64,000 nt of DNA from Rusavskia elegans (taxonomy: Eukaryota; Ascomycota; Lecanoromycetes; Teloschistales; Teloschistaceae): NCBI GenBank assembly GCA_011316305.1, contig SAUG01000071.1, positions 424,182-488,181 of the forward strand, given 5' to 3'. The notes under the pieces were generated by a model. That model saw only the letters and a program-made list of their open reading frames with translations, searched no databases and was not told the DNA's origin. The position numbers were made by a program, and so were the translations under genes. How positions within the stretch are numbered: position 1 is the stretch's first letter; every line of letters begins with the position of its first letter. Positions 27,201 to 38,657 of the stretch are shown here, in pieces.

Positions 27201-29299
27201 ACCTTTATTTTCGAATAGGATACGATTTTCGCTAGAGTTATTAATTTAATTAATACCCGGCTTATAAAAATATTCGGATTTTTATCTATAGAATTACTAC
27301 TAGACTTTAATCTATACTATATACTAGAGATTAATAGATTTAATTCTATTATTCGGACTATAATTATTATAAAAGAGATAATAGTAGTAATTATAGAAGA
27401 TCTTAGTAGGAAAGCGGCTATATACGAGATACGGATAGTAAAAATCGATAAAATAAAAAAACTAGCTATCGATAGAAAGTTAGTAATAAAGAAAAAGCTT
27501 ATAGGTAATATAGCTAGAAATAAAAGGAAATATTTAATAGGTAATCTAGTCCGACTTAGAAAATTAATATAAAATAACTAAAGATTATATAAACTAGAAT
27601 TATAGTAGGAAGAACCGTATATAATAATAAAAATATCGGATTATAAATAATTAGTTTAGTTTAAAGACTTATATTTAAAAAAGCTAAAGGAAAAGTTCTA
27701 CGTTAATAATATTATCCTATATTAATAAAGAAAGTAAACGGGTAATAAAAATAAAAATACGTAGATATCCGTAATATAAATTAATACTAAAGTTCGAGTA
27801 AATATATATAAATAAATAAAGTAAAAAATAGAAAATTTTAGATAGAATATTAAAGATATAAAGGAATAGATCTAAGAGGAAAACGACTATATAATAAATA
27901 ATTATAGCTATAATAAAGAAGAAAGTTAAAAATATTAAAAGTATAAAATATATAACCTTTAGAAATTAATTTTCTAAACTTCTATTATAAGCGAAAATAT
28001 TTTCTTTATTAGATTATATATTTAAGTCTGGAGCCTTTATAAATATTTTCTATAATCCCTTTTTAGTATATTAATTTAGTAAGTATTCGGAATTAGTATT
28101 ACTATCTATAACGAAGTTTATAGTAGTACTATTATATTTTTACGGAAGTTAATCCCCGGTTCCTCCTATTATAAATCTAAAGCTCCGATCTAGTATCTAG
28201 CTAAAAGTTTTAAAAATTAAAAATAAATAAAAATATAATAAATAGATATATAATATATATTTCTATCTATAACGCCCTTTATATAGATAAGTCTAGAAAT
28301 TTTAAAATTTTAGAATTCTAGAAAAAATATAGAACGAAGCGGAAAATATATAAATAGATTATAATACTAAGATTTTTAGAATTCTAAACAGATTTATCTA
28401 ATACCAGATAAACGATTATTAAATAGTACTTTATAGATAGAAAAGATAAAATCTTTATATTTTATATATTATTAATTTAAAGGTATTAATCTATTTAAAT
28501 ATATATAACTATCTTTTAAATAACCTTTTAGTATAGTAGAGAAAAACGGTATTAGTATATAAAGGATTTTACCTAGTTAAAAAAACGAAAGCGAAATATA
28601 AAAACTATGGTATCTAAAGAACTAATAAAGTTAATAAATAGTTTAAAAAAAGTATACTACTAAAAAACTTATAGATAGCGATTTTTAAAAAATAAATAAA
28701 GATTATTAATTCTATAAAAATTAATACCGGTTTACTTTATTTAAGCGAATTTAAAATTTTAAACTTTAGTAACTTTAAATTTAACTAATTCTAGATTATT
28801 TATTATTATTAGTTTCTATTTTAATCTTTAATATTATAAAGTTAATAAAAAGAAATTAAAAGTTATAGTAACTAGTATATAGAATTATTACTAGTCTTTA
28901 CTATATTTTATTTCTTCTTCTATCTATATCTATAAAAGTAGTAGTAGAATCTTTTTAAATATTACTATAGACCTGATTACTTAAAAATTATCTAACGAAG
29001 TTTCTAATAATATTAACCCTCCTAACTAAAACTAGTAATACGATCTATATAGCTATCTAATATCGAATAATAGTAAAATTCCGATATATAACTCGGACGG
29101 TATAATTAATCTAAAATTTCTAGAAATAGACTTTAAATAATAACGCCGAATAAAATTAGCGCGCTTTATTAAAGCGTAGAATTTTATTACCGAAGCGATA
29201 TTAGAGAATATCTAGAACCTACTATAAAATAATAGGATAAATAAAATCGAAGATATAACTAGAAAAAATAAAAAGAAGTAAAAAGAAAGATTACTATTA

Positions 29300-31000
29300 A
29301 ATAGTTATATAGATAGTAATAAGGAAATTATAGATATTTTAGAAAATATACCGGCGAAACGTAATTAAGCTATAGCTATTCGAAATAATAAGAAAGTAGA
29401 AATAGCTATTATATAAAATAAAATTACTTTAGTAACTAAAATTATATTAGAAATATTCCTTCTAGACCGACTAGTAAATACTAATAAATATCGGAAAGAA
29501 CTAAACTTAAAAGAATAGATATTATTAAAAGACGAGTTAGCTAAAATAATATCGATATTAAATCTAAAAAGCGTAGCTATAGTTAAAATAAAGATCGGTT
29601 CTATCGATATAGAGATACTAGCTCTAACTAATAATAAGATTATTATATTAGGAAATATAAAAATATTATATTTAAATAGATATTATATAGCTCTAATAGT
29701 ATAGGACTTTAAAAAATAGATAAAGATAGATTTCTACTATATATTAGATCGAGTAAATAAAAAAAGATTTTAAAATAAAAAATAGATTAAAGTTATAATT
29801 AATAGAAAAAATATTAAAAACTTCTTCCGGTACCGGAAATATACGAATATTTTTAATATTAAAAATCGGTCTAGATAGAGAGATACGAAGATAATTAAAG
29901 ATAAAAAAAATAGTAAAAAAAAGTATTATTTAGCTAAAAATCTGCCGGAAATTTACAAAATCTCGAAAGCTATAATAAATAAGCTAATTAATATTCGGGC
30001 GACGAAACTACTAGAATCGAAAGAATATAAATCGAAAGAAAAGAGAATTAAAATATAGAGATAAGTTCTAATCGATCTTTAGTACCTATTATAAAAAATT
30101 ACGATAAATATTTATACCGGAGGTATCGAAACTACGAAACTATTTTATAGGGAATATAACCAGTTTTTATAATAATATAAAGGGTTTAAATATACTATTA
30201 ACCGACTAATAAAAGAAATATATCTACTTAAGTAATATATTATTAATAACGAATTTTAGATTCTAATACTAATAGATAGATTCCTATATAAATCTATCTA
30301 ATTTAAAACTATTATATAAATATTATTTCTAATTTACGATAGTAAACTATTATTAGTATATAATAACTTTATCTAATACCTCTACTAAATTTATAATCCC
30401 GACTATAAATCTAAAATTATAAATAGTAATTAGATAATTCTATTTAAAATTTAAAAGTAAAAACTATTATATAAATCGTCCGAATAGAATATAACGATTC
30501 TAAAGGAGTAAATTAATACTAATTATATAGAAGAGTCTATAATAACTACGAAGCTATATCTATATAATATATAGTTTAAAGGAACCCTATCTAGTATAGA
30601 AAAGATAAATCTACTAACCTATTTTAATACCGTTACTAGCGAAAAGACGTTAGATACTATTACTAAAAACTAATCGGAAATTAATTAACTACTATAAAAT
30701 ATTATATAAATAAAATACCCTGCCTACTAGTATTTTATAATTTCTATTAATATTTAGTAATTACCGTTTTAGATAATTTATAACGAGACCTATAAGATAC
30801 CGTACCTATTTATAAAAAAGATTAGTATTTTAATTTTATTAATATACTATTAAAGACTATATAGATAAAGTAACTCGAATAAAATCTAGTCTAAATCCTT
30901 CTGTTATAAATTTTCCTTTATTATTTTCTATAGTTTTTTATTTTATTTTTTATAGTCCTTTTTCTTTCCGAATATAGTATAGAAAATAGCGGTTAATTTT
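29300..31000 (+). pseudogene. Extra 3' ORF of the 11.2-kb retrotransposon (RIP-broken, unknown function)
   Basis: After the integrase, one plus-strand frame can be read through about 29470-30960 with only TAA/TAG interruptions, mostly where Gln or Trp codons fit. The conceptual protein would exceed 500 residues and is hydrophilic, Lys/Ile-rich by RIP bias, with pieces such as DELAKIISILNLKS and TGGIETTKLFYREYNQF. I recognise no domain. It may be a third gene of the element, a second Gag-like frame, or a nested element without visible ends. AT-rich DNA can give false open frames, so this rests on continuity only. Confidence 0.4.
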
Positions 31001-31140
31001 AGTTTAAAGTACTATTTAGAATAGTATAGATAGGGTTTTTCTAATTAATTAAAACTTTTAGCTTTATTATATATTTAAGCCCTTATAAATATTATAGATT
31101 ATTTAATAAAAATTTAGAAATAGAAAAATACCGGGGAAAT

Positions 31141-31262
31141 TATTAAATCTAAATCGGATTAGTATAATTAAACGTATTTAGATAGAATTTCTATATATTA
31201 GAATTTAGTATCTAATCCACCTTATTCTGTATATTCTGCCTACCACCCATAATAGTACTACA
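31141..31262 (+). repeat. 3' LTR (122 bases)
   Basis: Direct copy of 20096-20217. Here the inner (left) end is strongly RIP-mutated and the outer end keeps CA/TG and ends in GTACTACA. Confidence 0.93.
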
Positions 31263-31645
31263 GCGGCTGACTGTCGACAGATCAATTCTTGGCAGCTTGG
31301 CGCCAAGGCTATCCTATCTAGACCTGGATGGGATGATGTGTCAATATCAATAACGCTGCTTGGGTGCGACGGAAAGGCTTGAACGACCAACAATGTTTGG
31401 CAGCTGCGTGCAGTGTTGCACCAAGTCTCGCTACCCCTTTGCCACAAGCTGCTGCCTGTCAAAATTGGAAACAATGCCTACTTACGACCTGTTATGTTGA
31501 ACTTTCATCTACCATCTGCCATCTGCAAATTGTAAATTTCATTGAGCGGTGCGACCTGACGACTCCTGCGCTGTCTTATTCCCTCGTAAGCTCCTTTGGC
31601 ATTTGAGTACCATTCCGCATCATCAGAATCGAGTAATCACCCAAT
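31263..31645. other. 5' region of the NLR-like gene
   Basis: 383 bases of ordinary composition between the retrotransposon and the NLR start codon. The promoter must lie here or inside the LTR. No clear TATA box was picked out. Confidence 0.5.
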
Positions 31646-34600
31646 ATGGATCCGTTCTCACTCGCGGTAGGCGTGGCTGGTCTGCTTACCTTGACTGCGA
31701 AGACAATCAAAGCCACGAGGTTGTATTGCCAGGAAGCAAGGCATGCTAAGGAAGCTGCAAGCGAGCTTCTCGTCGAACTCGATGTCCTGCACTTCAATCT
31801 TTCGCACCTTGACAACCTTCTGAAGCGCGATACCGCTGCCGCCTTTTCGAGCACGTCCGTGTTGGCGACAAGCACTCACGCCTGCAGGAACAAGTTGGAC
31901 ATGCTTCATGACAAGCTCAATAAGGCTGCCGAGCATCCATTGCATCGACTTCGGTGGCCTCTTAGTAGCGATGAACACCAGAAGACCATGCGAGAGCTCA
32001 GAGCTTTTGCCCAGTGGATTCAATTTGCCCTCACCATCGATGGGTCCTCCCTGCTCGCCAAGACCTCGACTGAGGTCATTGACGTTTTGACCAACCAATT
32101 GCGGATGTTTCAATTGCTCGGCCAAGTCGATACAAAGGTAGAACATACTCAAAACAGCGTGTTTGACCTACAACATGCCGTACGTACTTTGAAAGCATCT
32201 GAAGAGCGTGAGGCTACCCTGAACTGGATATCCAATACCAAGTCGTGTCAAAAACATCATGATGTTCGATTGCCACGTGTCGAGGGCACTGGAGAATGGC
32301 TCCTGGGAGAACCTGCCTTTAAGTGTTGGCGCGATGGCGAAGAAAACTTGCTCTGGTGCTACGGCATACCGGGTTCAGGCAAATCAATCCTTGCGTAAGA
32401 TTTTTGCAATCATAAGCTGGCGGAAGACTGAAGCTGCCAGATCCCTGGTGATCGATCACTTAAGTCGTACATTCCCAAGTGACCAAGCGGTAGTCGTACA
32501 CACATACTATGACTATCGAGACCAAGACCATCAGTCTGTTGAAGAAACAATAGCTAGCTTACTGAAACAAGTTGCAAGTGGGTTGCCAAAGATGCCAGCA
32601 GCAGTCGCAACCCTCTACCAGAAATTCGGCAAGCAACAGCAGACTCCACAATTGCAGGACTTGGTACAAGCACTGTCATCATCGTGCCGAGAACACAACG
32701 TGGTATACATCATCATTGATGCATTAGACGAATGCGAGTCCAAGTCTAGAAACGGACTTCTCAATCTCCTCGATGAGCTGAAGAAATGTGCGAAGGTGTT
32801 CGTCACCAGCCGTCCTTATCCAGATGAAATAAGAAAAGCCTTTAGATGCACGCCCCAAATCGAGATCAAGGCCCACAGTGCCGACCTTGAAAGATATATC
32901 AATGAACAGATCGAAGGTAGCGAGATTATCGATGATATCGGCGATGCCTTCCGGAAACAGCTCGTTAGCAAGATTGTTCAGAATGCGCAGGAAATGTAAG
33001 CCAAAACCTTGTTAAGCCTACAGTCATGTGTCGTTAGCACAGGTAAGAGTGTTAATCACCCTTCACCCATAGGTTTCTGCTTGCGGTATTGCACGTTCAG
33101 ACCGTATTCAACGAGCCGACTATAGGTGATATGGAAGAAGCGCTTGATCGTCTACCCCAGAATCTCCATGCCGCCTTCGAAGATACAATGCAGAGGATCA
33201 AGCGCCAGTCAGAGACCCGCAGCCGCATCGCACTTCAAGCGCTTACATGGATCTGCCGGGCCAGGAGACCGATGGTGCTTAGCGAGCTAGTTGATGCACT
33301 TGCCTTCAGGCCACGGCTGGTATCTGTGAGCCCAAACCATCGACCATCTCGAAAGACGGTATTGGATTCGTGTCATGGTTTAGTTACAATCGACGAAGAA
33401 AGTCAAGTCATCCGCCTCGTACATTATTCAGTACACGCTTTTCTATTGGGCACTCAAGAAGATCTCATACGCGATGAACGCTTCATAGCGAAGCTGTGCA
33501 TCGAATATCAGATGTTGCAGCCGTTCACGTCAGGTAGCTGCCAAGATGAGGGCGGGATCGTGGATCGACTCAACCATTGTCCTTTCATCGAATATGCTGC
33601 TCGGTACTGGGTGAGCTTCCAGTCTCCTAGAACGCGAAGAACGACGCCTCATCGACCCTATGATATATCATGATTTACTCCGAACATTTTGCTGATAAAT
33701 CAAGGGTTCCCACGTCTTGGCAGCCGATAATTCGACAATCGACGAACGTGCTCTCAACTTTCTTCATGCAAGACCACAGCTGGCTTGTTCCTACCAGATT
33801 TGGCAGTATGCTAAGGGCCGCAGAGAAGAGTATTGGAAAGCAGAGGAAGCTGTGAGCTGTAATCCGCTACACATGGCCGCGATGTTCGGTCTCCAAAATA
33901 TCGCTGCGACACTTCTTCCGCTTTACCCCATCGACGAGCCAACTCATATGGGAACCACTGCGCTCATGAAGGCAGCCTCTTGCGGCCACCGGAGCCTAGT
34001 TTGCCTTTTCATGGATATAAATGCCGACGCCACGAAGCATAACTGGTACGGGACGGTGTTGCACGCCGCGGCTGAAGCTGGCGAGGTTGGCTGCATTCAC
34101 GAGCTGCTGGATCGTGGTGTCAATGTCAATATTAAAGATGACCACGGCCGCTCGCCACTAATCTGTGCTGCAGAATCAGGTCACACAGGGGCAGTACGTG
34201 CGTTGCTTGAACGGGGCGCCAACGTGAACTTCATCTACCGCGGCAAGGGAACACCATTGTCTGTAGCAGTTCGGCAGGCTGCGTCCCCTAGAATCATCAA
34301 AATGCTCCTCGAGAACGGTGCCGACCCGAACATCCCGAGCGCCAATGGCTCATCACCACTGCACATGGCTGCAAGGAACAGCAATGACGACACTGAAGTC
34401 GCGCGCGACTTGCTCGAGTATGGAGCGGATGTTGATGCTCCAGGGAAGAAAGGCCGGACTCCACTGCAGATTGCAGCTGCGGCTAATAATACCACTCATT
34501 TGCAGCTCTTTCTTGATCGTGGCGCGTGTATCGACGCGCAGTCTGATGATGGAGCTACGGCATTGTGTACAGCAGCACGTCTTTGTAATGTCGAAGCTGT

Positions 34601-34898
34601 AAGACATCTGTTGGAGAAGGAGGCAAACTTTGGGATCGCCAACGAACTAGACATCACGCCGCTGGACTATGTCGAATACTATCAGGACACGGCTCTAGTA
34701 CAACTACTTCTCGATGCAGGAGCGGAGAAAAAAGCTTACCACAAGGACGAGAGCACGGCAGCTCTGTTTGATATGAGCGACGACTACCATGAAGATGAGG
34801 AAATAGAACGATCAAGATCCCGGGCAGATGTGGATCGACCAAAGCGAGATCCGGCGCGCTTCTTGAGGAAAACTTACAGAGATCTGCAGGCAGAGTAA
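31646..34898 (+). CDS. NACHT-ankyrin NLR-like STAND protein
   Basis: Four exons: 31646-32394, 32441-32995, 33073-33610, 33705-34898 (introns 46, 77 and 94 bases, all GT..AG); 1011 residues. Joins were set by family reading: GSGKSILA|SLVIDHL, QEM|FLLAV, ARYW|GSHVLAADN. Residues 1 to about 200 are a helical fungal STAND N-terminal domain (MDPFSLAVGVAGLLTLTAK). NACHT domain: Walker A GIPGSGKS at 240-247, Walker B VVYIIIDALDEC at 337-348, and VTSRP at 371-375. A winged-helix-like region contains LVHYSVHAFLL. About nine ankyrin repeats cover residues 660-960, before an Arg/Asp-rich tail. Fungal NLR-like proteins act as cytoplasmic sensors in non-self recognition and regulated cell death; ligand and effector partner are unknown. 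The motifs are intact, so the gene is probably functional despite the adjacent dead element. Confidence 0.94.
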
Positions 34899-36069
34899 CG
34901 TCGAATACAATTGTCTTTCTAAGACAATTCCAAGCCCCGGGTCATATCTTTGTTTCCTGGGATAGCACTCCATTACATCCAGCTTGAGCCCAGCTCCCGC
35001 CCAGCTAAGCACATTCTGTGTTGAATTGTCAATCGCACAATCAAGTTTTCAGCAATCGTTTGTTGCACGTGTTGAGAAATGCCTTCCCTCCGTGATTGAG
35101 ATCCTCTGTCGGAGCCTGGAGGGAATCGCTAGACTCGAACCCATTCCAAACAGACACGACGAAAATGGTAAGGTTTAGGGTAGTAGTAACCACAACCCCC
35201 TACCACACAGTTCTCCGATCGCTTCAAGAATTGTCTCAGTAAACCCCATCACTCTGGATCACCAGCTTTCAAACGCCATTTCTCTGATCAGGGACCATCC
35301 TCGATCCTTGAAATCGGGACCCGAACTCAATGCCACGCTTTCCATGCCGTACAAGTTTGAAAGCAAGCCGCTTAGATCATCTTCAACCACTGTTCATACC
35401 CCTGCAAAGACAAGTATAAACGACGGTGGCGCCATCATAACAGGGGACGTCGTGGTCGACATTTCACTACACGATGTGTTGACATAATCATCGGCGTTCA
35501 GCGCCCACCTTTCGCCAGTCGCACTTAATACTGAGCAGGTTATAGCGAAATTATGATGCTTCCCACAGGGTTCTGAGGTTTCATGATGTTTTGTATCAGC
35601 TGGTAAGACTGGGGTTTGTTGGCTGGTGGTGAGCCTGGCATGTTCGTCGCTTTTCCTCGCCGCGTTTCATACCCACATCTTGCTGCACACACCATCGTCT
35701 ACGCTTTCCATCTAAGGGAGAGCTGCCATGATCATCCTGGTCTCGGTGCCTCAAATCTCTTTGTTCATTGTGTCTGTTCATCGTTCATCGACACAGTCTG
35801 GTGTAGCCAGCGTCGTACACAATGAGCGATGTAAGACGAGGCGTGACAGAGTAGCTGTTGCCAGCTCTGCCCGGGCACCATAAAAGGGCTTGCCTTTGCT
35901 CCCTTCTCGTTTCTGTTCCCCAGTTCCTTTCCTTCAATAGTCGCTGCACGTACCAACTACGAGCTTCTGCGAATCCGCCAACAACCTGCCCTTGTCGAAG
36001 TCGTCTCTTGATTCCCAGTACAACGTATATCGTATCATCCAAGTACATCTTTTGCCCTACCAAAGCATC
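34899..36069. other. Intergenic region; promoter of family gene E
   Basis: No convincing gene. Short overlapping frames on both strands show no domain. The last 200 bases hold a TATA-like box and a C/T-rich leader before 36070. Confidence 0.5.
35879..35888 (+). promoter_or_regulatory. TATA-like box of family gene E
   Basis: CATAAAAGGG about 185 bases upstream of the ATG at 36070. Confidence 0.5.
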
Positions 36070-36726
36070 ATGCCAGGAGAAGTGAGATTCTCTTGGGGTC
36101 CCGGGAACCACTGGGAATTTGCACACAACGACATCGACGCTCTCCTCACCACCCGTTTATCACCAAATGCTCCTGCAAATTACAAAGTGATCTTCACCAT
36201 AGAGAATGCCACCGAGGTCCTCCGTAAACGAAAGACGGAGAAGTATTTCGAATGGCCCGAAAGTGAGCTTACAACAGCCTTCGAAGATCTCCTGGAAGAC
36301 GGAAAGTCTTACGTGGATGACTGGGACAACAAGAAGATGTCGAACCACCCTGAGATCGAAGATCCCGAACGCCATTCACGAGCTAGAGCCAATTTCAAAC
36401 ACGATCTCAAGTCCGTAATTCTCGTGGAACCCCAGGTCATCAAGCTTCAAAGCATCACCGCAAAAGCCATTGCGCGTCTCTGTGTCGGAATTCGCAGTGA
36501 GAAGACTCATCAAGAGGTTGGACGAAGCCTGGACAAGCTGTTTGAGAGGAATGCGCAGTTGCCGGAGTATGAAAGACATGGGCCGATTACTGCAACGGAG
36601 GTGAAGGGTTTACAGCTCTATCTCTGCCTTTTTGACAATCCAGAGTATGATAGGTGGATGGCCATGAGTATGGAGGACAGCGCGTTCAAGGCTAGCTTAA
36701 AGGAATTCGAGGAGGACTTAGAGTGA
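36070..36726 (+). CDS. Orphan-family protein, member E
   Basis: Single exon, 218 residues. The start at MPGEVRFSW follows the TATA-like box, and an in-frame upstream extension is leader. It has no signal peptide or membrane segment and is predicted mostly helical. It shares three regions with the next genes: a Y..xW(D/N) region at residues 81-109; motif 1 at 133-154 (LCVGIRSEKTHQEVGRSL, G140, R142, E149); and motif 2 at 174-196 (EVKGLQLYL, ending in W196). The same two motifs at the same spacing occur in members F and G, so these are paralogues despite low overall identity. Function not recognised. It is the first member of the cluster downstream of the NLR gene and the only one besides G on the plus strand. 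Confidence 0.8.
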   Translation: MPGEVRFSWGPGNHWEFAHNDIDALLTTRLSPNAPANYKVIFTIENATEVLRKRKTEKYFEWPESELTTAFEDLLEDGKSYVDDWDNKKMSNHPEIEDPERHSRARANFKHDLKSVILVEPQVIKLQSITAKAIARLCVGIRSEKTHQEVGRSLDKLFERNAQLPEYERHGPITATEVKGLQLYLCLFDNPEYDRWMAMSMEDSAFKASLKEFEEDLE

Positions 36727-36737
36727 GGTTGAGAACA

Positions 36738-36985
36738 TCGACCTTCTTGTTTTCGGCGTCGTTTTTCTTGTCGTCGTGTTGGTCACATTGATCAGGAGAA
36801 GCGGGTATGTCAGGACCGTCTTCTTTATCGGGAGCTTCCAGTTCAGCAAGCATCGGTCGTGTCGACCTTCTTGTCTTCGGCGTCGTTTCTTTGTTGTTGT
36901 ATCGTTCACATTGATCAGGAGCATCGTGTATGTCAGGACCATCCTCTTTGTTCTTTATTGGGAGCTTCCAATTCAGGAAAAATCG
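36738..36985. repeat. Two tandem 124-base units just after gene E
   Basis: TCGACCTTCTTG at 36738 recurs at 36862, and the match continues (GGCGTCGTTT, CACATTGATCAGGAG, TATGTCAGGACC, GGGAGCTTCCA). The two copies are diverged by substitutions and small indels. They lie 12 bases after the stop codon, so they would be in the 3' untranslated region. Confidence 0.85.
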
Positions 36986-37988
36986 ACTGTGCCAGGAACA
37001 CTGAACCGATCAGTGGCAGCATGAATATTAAAACCATAATTAGGAAATACCTAAATCTACCTTGAATGCTCCCTTCCAATCACTTCTTAATGGTTTCCTG
37101 CACACGGCTATCTCATACCCATTTAGCCTGATACCTGTGAGGTCGATGTCCCTCACACAATGAAGTAGGTAGACAAGTAACGAATCTCCATACCAAGAAC
37201 CCTTGACTGCAAAACCTTGCATCCCTTGGATGATAAAAGCGAGTGTTGTTTGCCGGAGCATTTAGCTAGTGACGTCCTAGTAAGTATCTCTTCGTCCGCT
37301 AACATATTTCCTCCGCCCTATTCACCACTTACCTGAATGATGTCCCGTTCCTTGGCTCTTTTGTTGTGTCATGGGTCAATTTTGTTCGAAGAAGTTAGCT
37401 GCTACACAATAGATAACATCAGAGCAGATATCGGCGAAATCCTGCGTCGACGTGCAGACTGTTGGACGCCGACAGTGCGACTGACTCGTAATATAATATG
37501 AGGATTTTAGTAGGGCAGACGGAAGGGAAGACACATTCCGGCAGTCGAAGGGATGGATGGGAAAGCCTAGATTGGCTTTGGAGGCCTCGTTGGCGTCTGC
37601 TCCCCAGCGTTGCCTGCGGACATGGATATGCCATCGTCGGTGAGATTGATTCTTGGAAGGTGGTTGTGTTGTGCCTCAGGCAGGGGAGTAAAGTAAAGAA
37701 CAGTATTTGACGGACCGCATCCTTATAGCCAACGCAATCAAAGTACAGTTTGGAAATCTCCAGAAGTTATACTGTTTTCCTATCCTAACATTGAAGTTCC
37801 GATACCTCGACTCCTAGCCAAATCGGATGCCCTTCCAGTTCATGGATTAGGTCCCGACCTACAAGCAGTGCCCTGAAATTCAGACAATCGTGTATTCTGT
37901 GATTCAGCATCTGATCTCTCAGCAGTCCTGGATATCTGCTCCTATGTTGTCGCCCTCCGTTCCTCCACAAGGTCAAGTCCAATGAGCA
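36986..37988. other. Intergenic region between converging family genes E and F
   Basis: No supported gene. A 73-codon minus-strand frame at 37040-37261 has a faint resemblance to motif 1, too weak to call. Confidence 0.5.
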
Positions 37989-38657
37989 TCAAGCCGCTTC
38001 CGCCTCTTCCCACAATTCCGCCATCTTGTCCTCTCTCTTCTCATCGTAAGGTTCGCCCTTTGAAAGCACGAATTCATCGTACATACTCCAGCCGGCTACC
38101 CGGAGGTATTCGAAGATGCGCTGGATGTTGGCCTCTGTGAAAGGTCCAAGCTTGTTGGCATGGGCGGCCGTAGGATACATTTTTTCAAGTGCCTTCGCCA
38201 GGTCTGCTTTGGGCATATCCATCTTCATACCCGTACAAAGGTAATCGAGCGAGTCTTGGGGAAACCCATCGTGGTCGCTAAGATCTTCATCTGTTGTTAC
38301 AACTTCGAGGTGCTTCATCCGGTCTGCCAAGTCTTCCTGAACCTTTGCGTATACCTCTCGAAAGAACCTGTAGGCATTCTCTTTTTCGGGGGAAGTGGGT
38401 CCTGCGGCGTTCCAAACAGTGATGTATGATGGATTATATCTCTGTAGAGCTTCGATAGCGTTCTCAAGGTCGCTACGTCGACGCTCGTTGAATTTGTTCT
38501 TGTATTTGTGTCGTAAACAGCTCAGCGCGTTGCGGAGCGTGAAGATCTCGTTGTCTTCGGCGCTTCGATTGGCATCCGGGAGCGTGGTGAGTAGCACGTT
38601 CAGCATATGAATTTCGAGACTCAATGGATTGAAAGGTGCTGGATAAATAGAACTCAT
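37989..38657 (-). CDS. Orphan-family protein, member F
   Basis: Single exon, 222 residues, start MSSIYPAPFNPLS with A at -3. Shared regions: YITVWNAAGPTSPE at 78-91; motif 1 at 136-157 (LCTGMKMDMPKADLAKAL, G143, K145, D152); motif 2 at 174-196 (IQRIFEYL, F196 where others have Trp). Motif 2 falls at exactly the residues it has in member E. The tail is acidic and Lys-rich (EKREDKMAELWEEAEAA). It is soluble, probably helical, with no export signal and no recognised function. It converges with member E and its promoter region backs onto member G. Confidence 0.8.
   Translation of the reverse strand: MSSIYPAPFNPLSLEIHMLNVLLTTLPDANRSAEDNEIFTLRNALSCLRHKYKNKFNERRRSDLENAIEALQRYNPSYITVWNAAGPTSPEKENAYRFFREVYAKVQEDLADRMKHLEVVTTDEDLSDHDGFPQDSLDYLCTGMKMDMPKADLAKALEKMYPTAAHANKLGPFTEANIQRIFEYLRVAGWSMYDEFVLSKGEPYDEKREDKMAELWEEAEAA

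Larger units (their letters stand above)
20096..31262 (+). mobile_element. Ty3/gypsy LTR retrotransposon, 11.2 kb, RIP-inactivated, with an extra 3' ORF
   Basis: Bounded by 122-base direct LTRs (20096-20217, 31141-31262). GCGG lies on both sides, or AGCGG if the last LTR base is counted, so the target duplication is 4 or 5 bases. Coding strand is plus. A Gag-like segment is near 21390-21700 and a possible zinc-knuckle relic (NKPGYF) near 22320-22370. A reverse transcriptase active-site relic (FIDNDI...EIVFSK) lies at about 25310-25350. RNase H (KLYTDY..TLFKIFKLEDITSRITR-like) lies at about 25940-26180. The integrase core (NYFKGNFTLASKAIEVK, then GFIEKY) lies at about 27037-27170. The order RT-RH-IN is that of Ty3/gypsy. 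Stops are mainly TAG/TAA at former Gln/Trp codons. About 3.9 kb lies between integrase and the 3' LTR. Confidence 0.92.

Noticed and set aside
37040..37261. 73-codon minus-strand frame as another orphan-family copy
   Set aside because: Only a short motif-1-like stretch and no motif 2.
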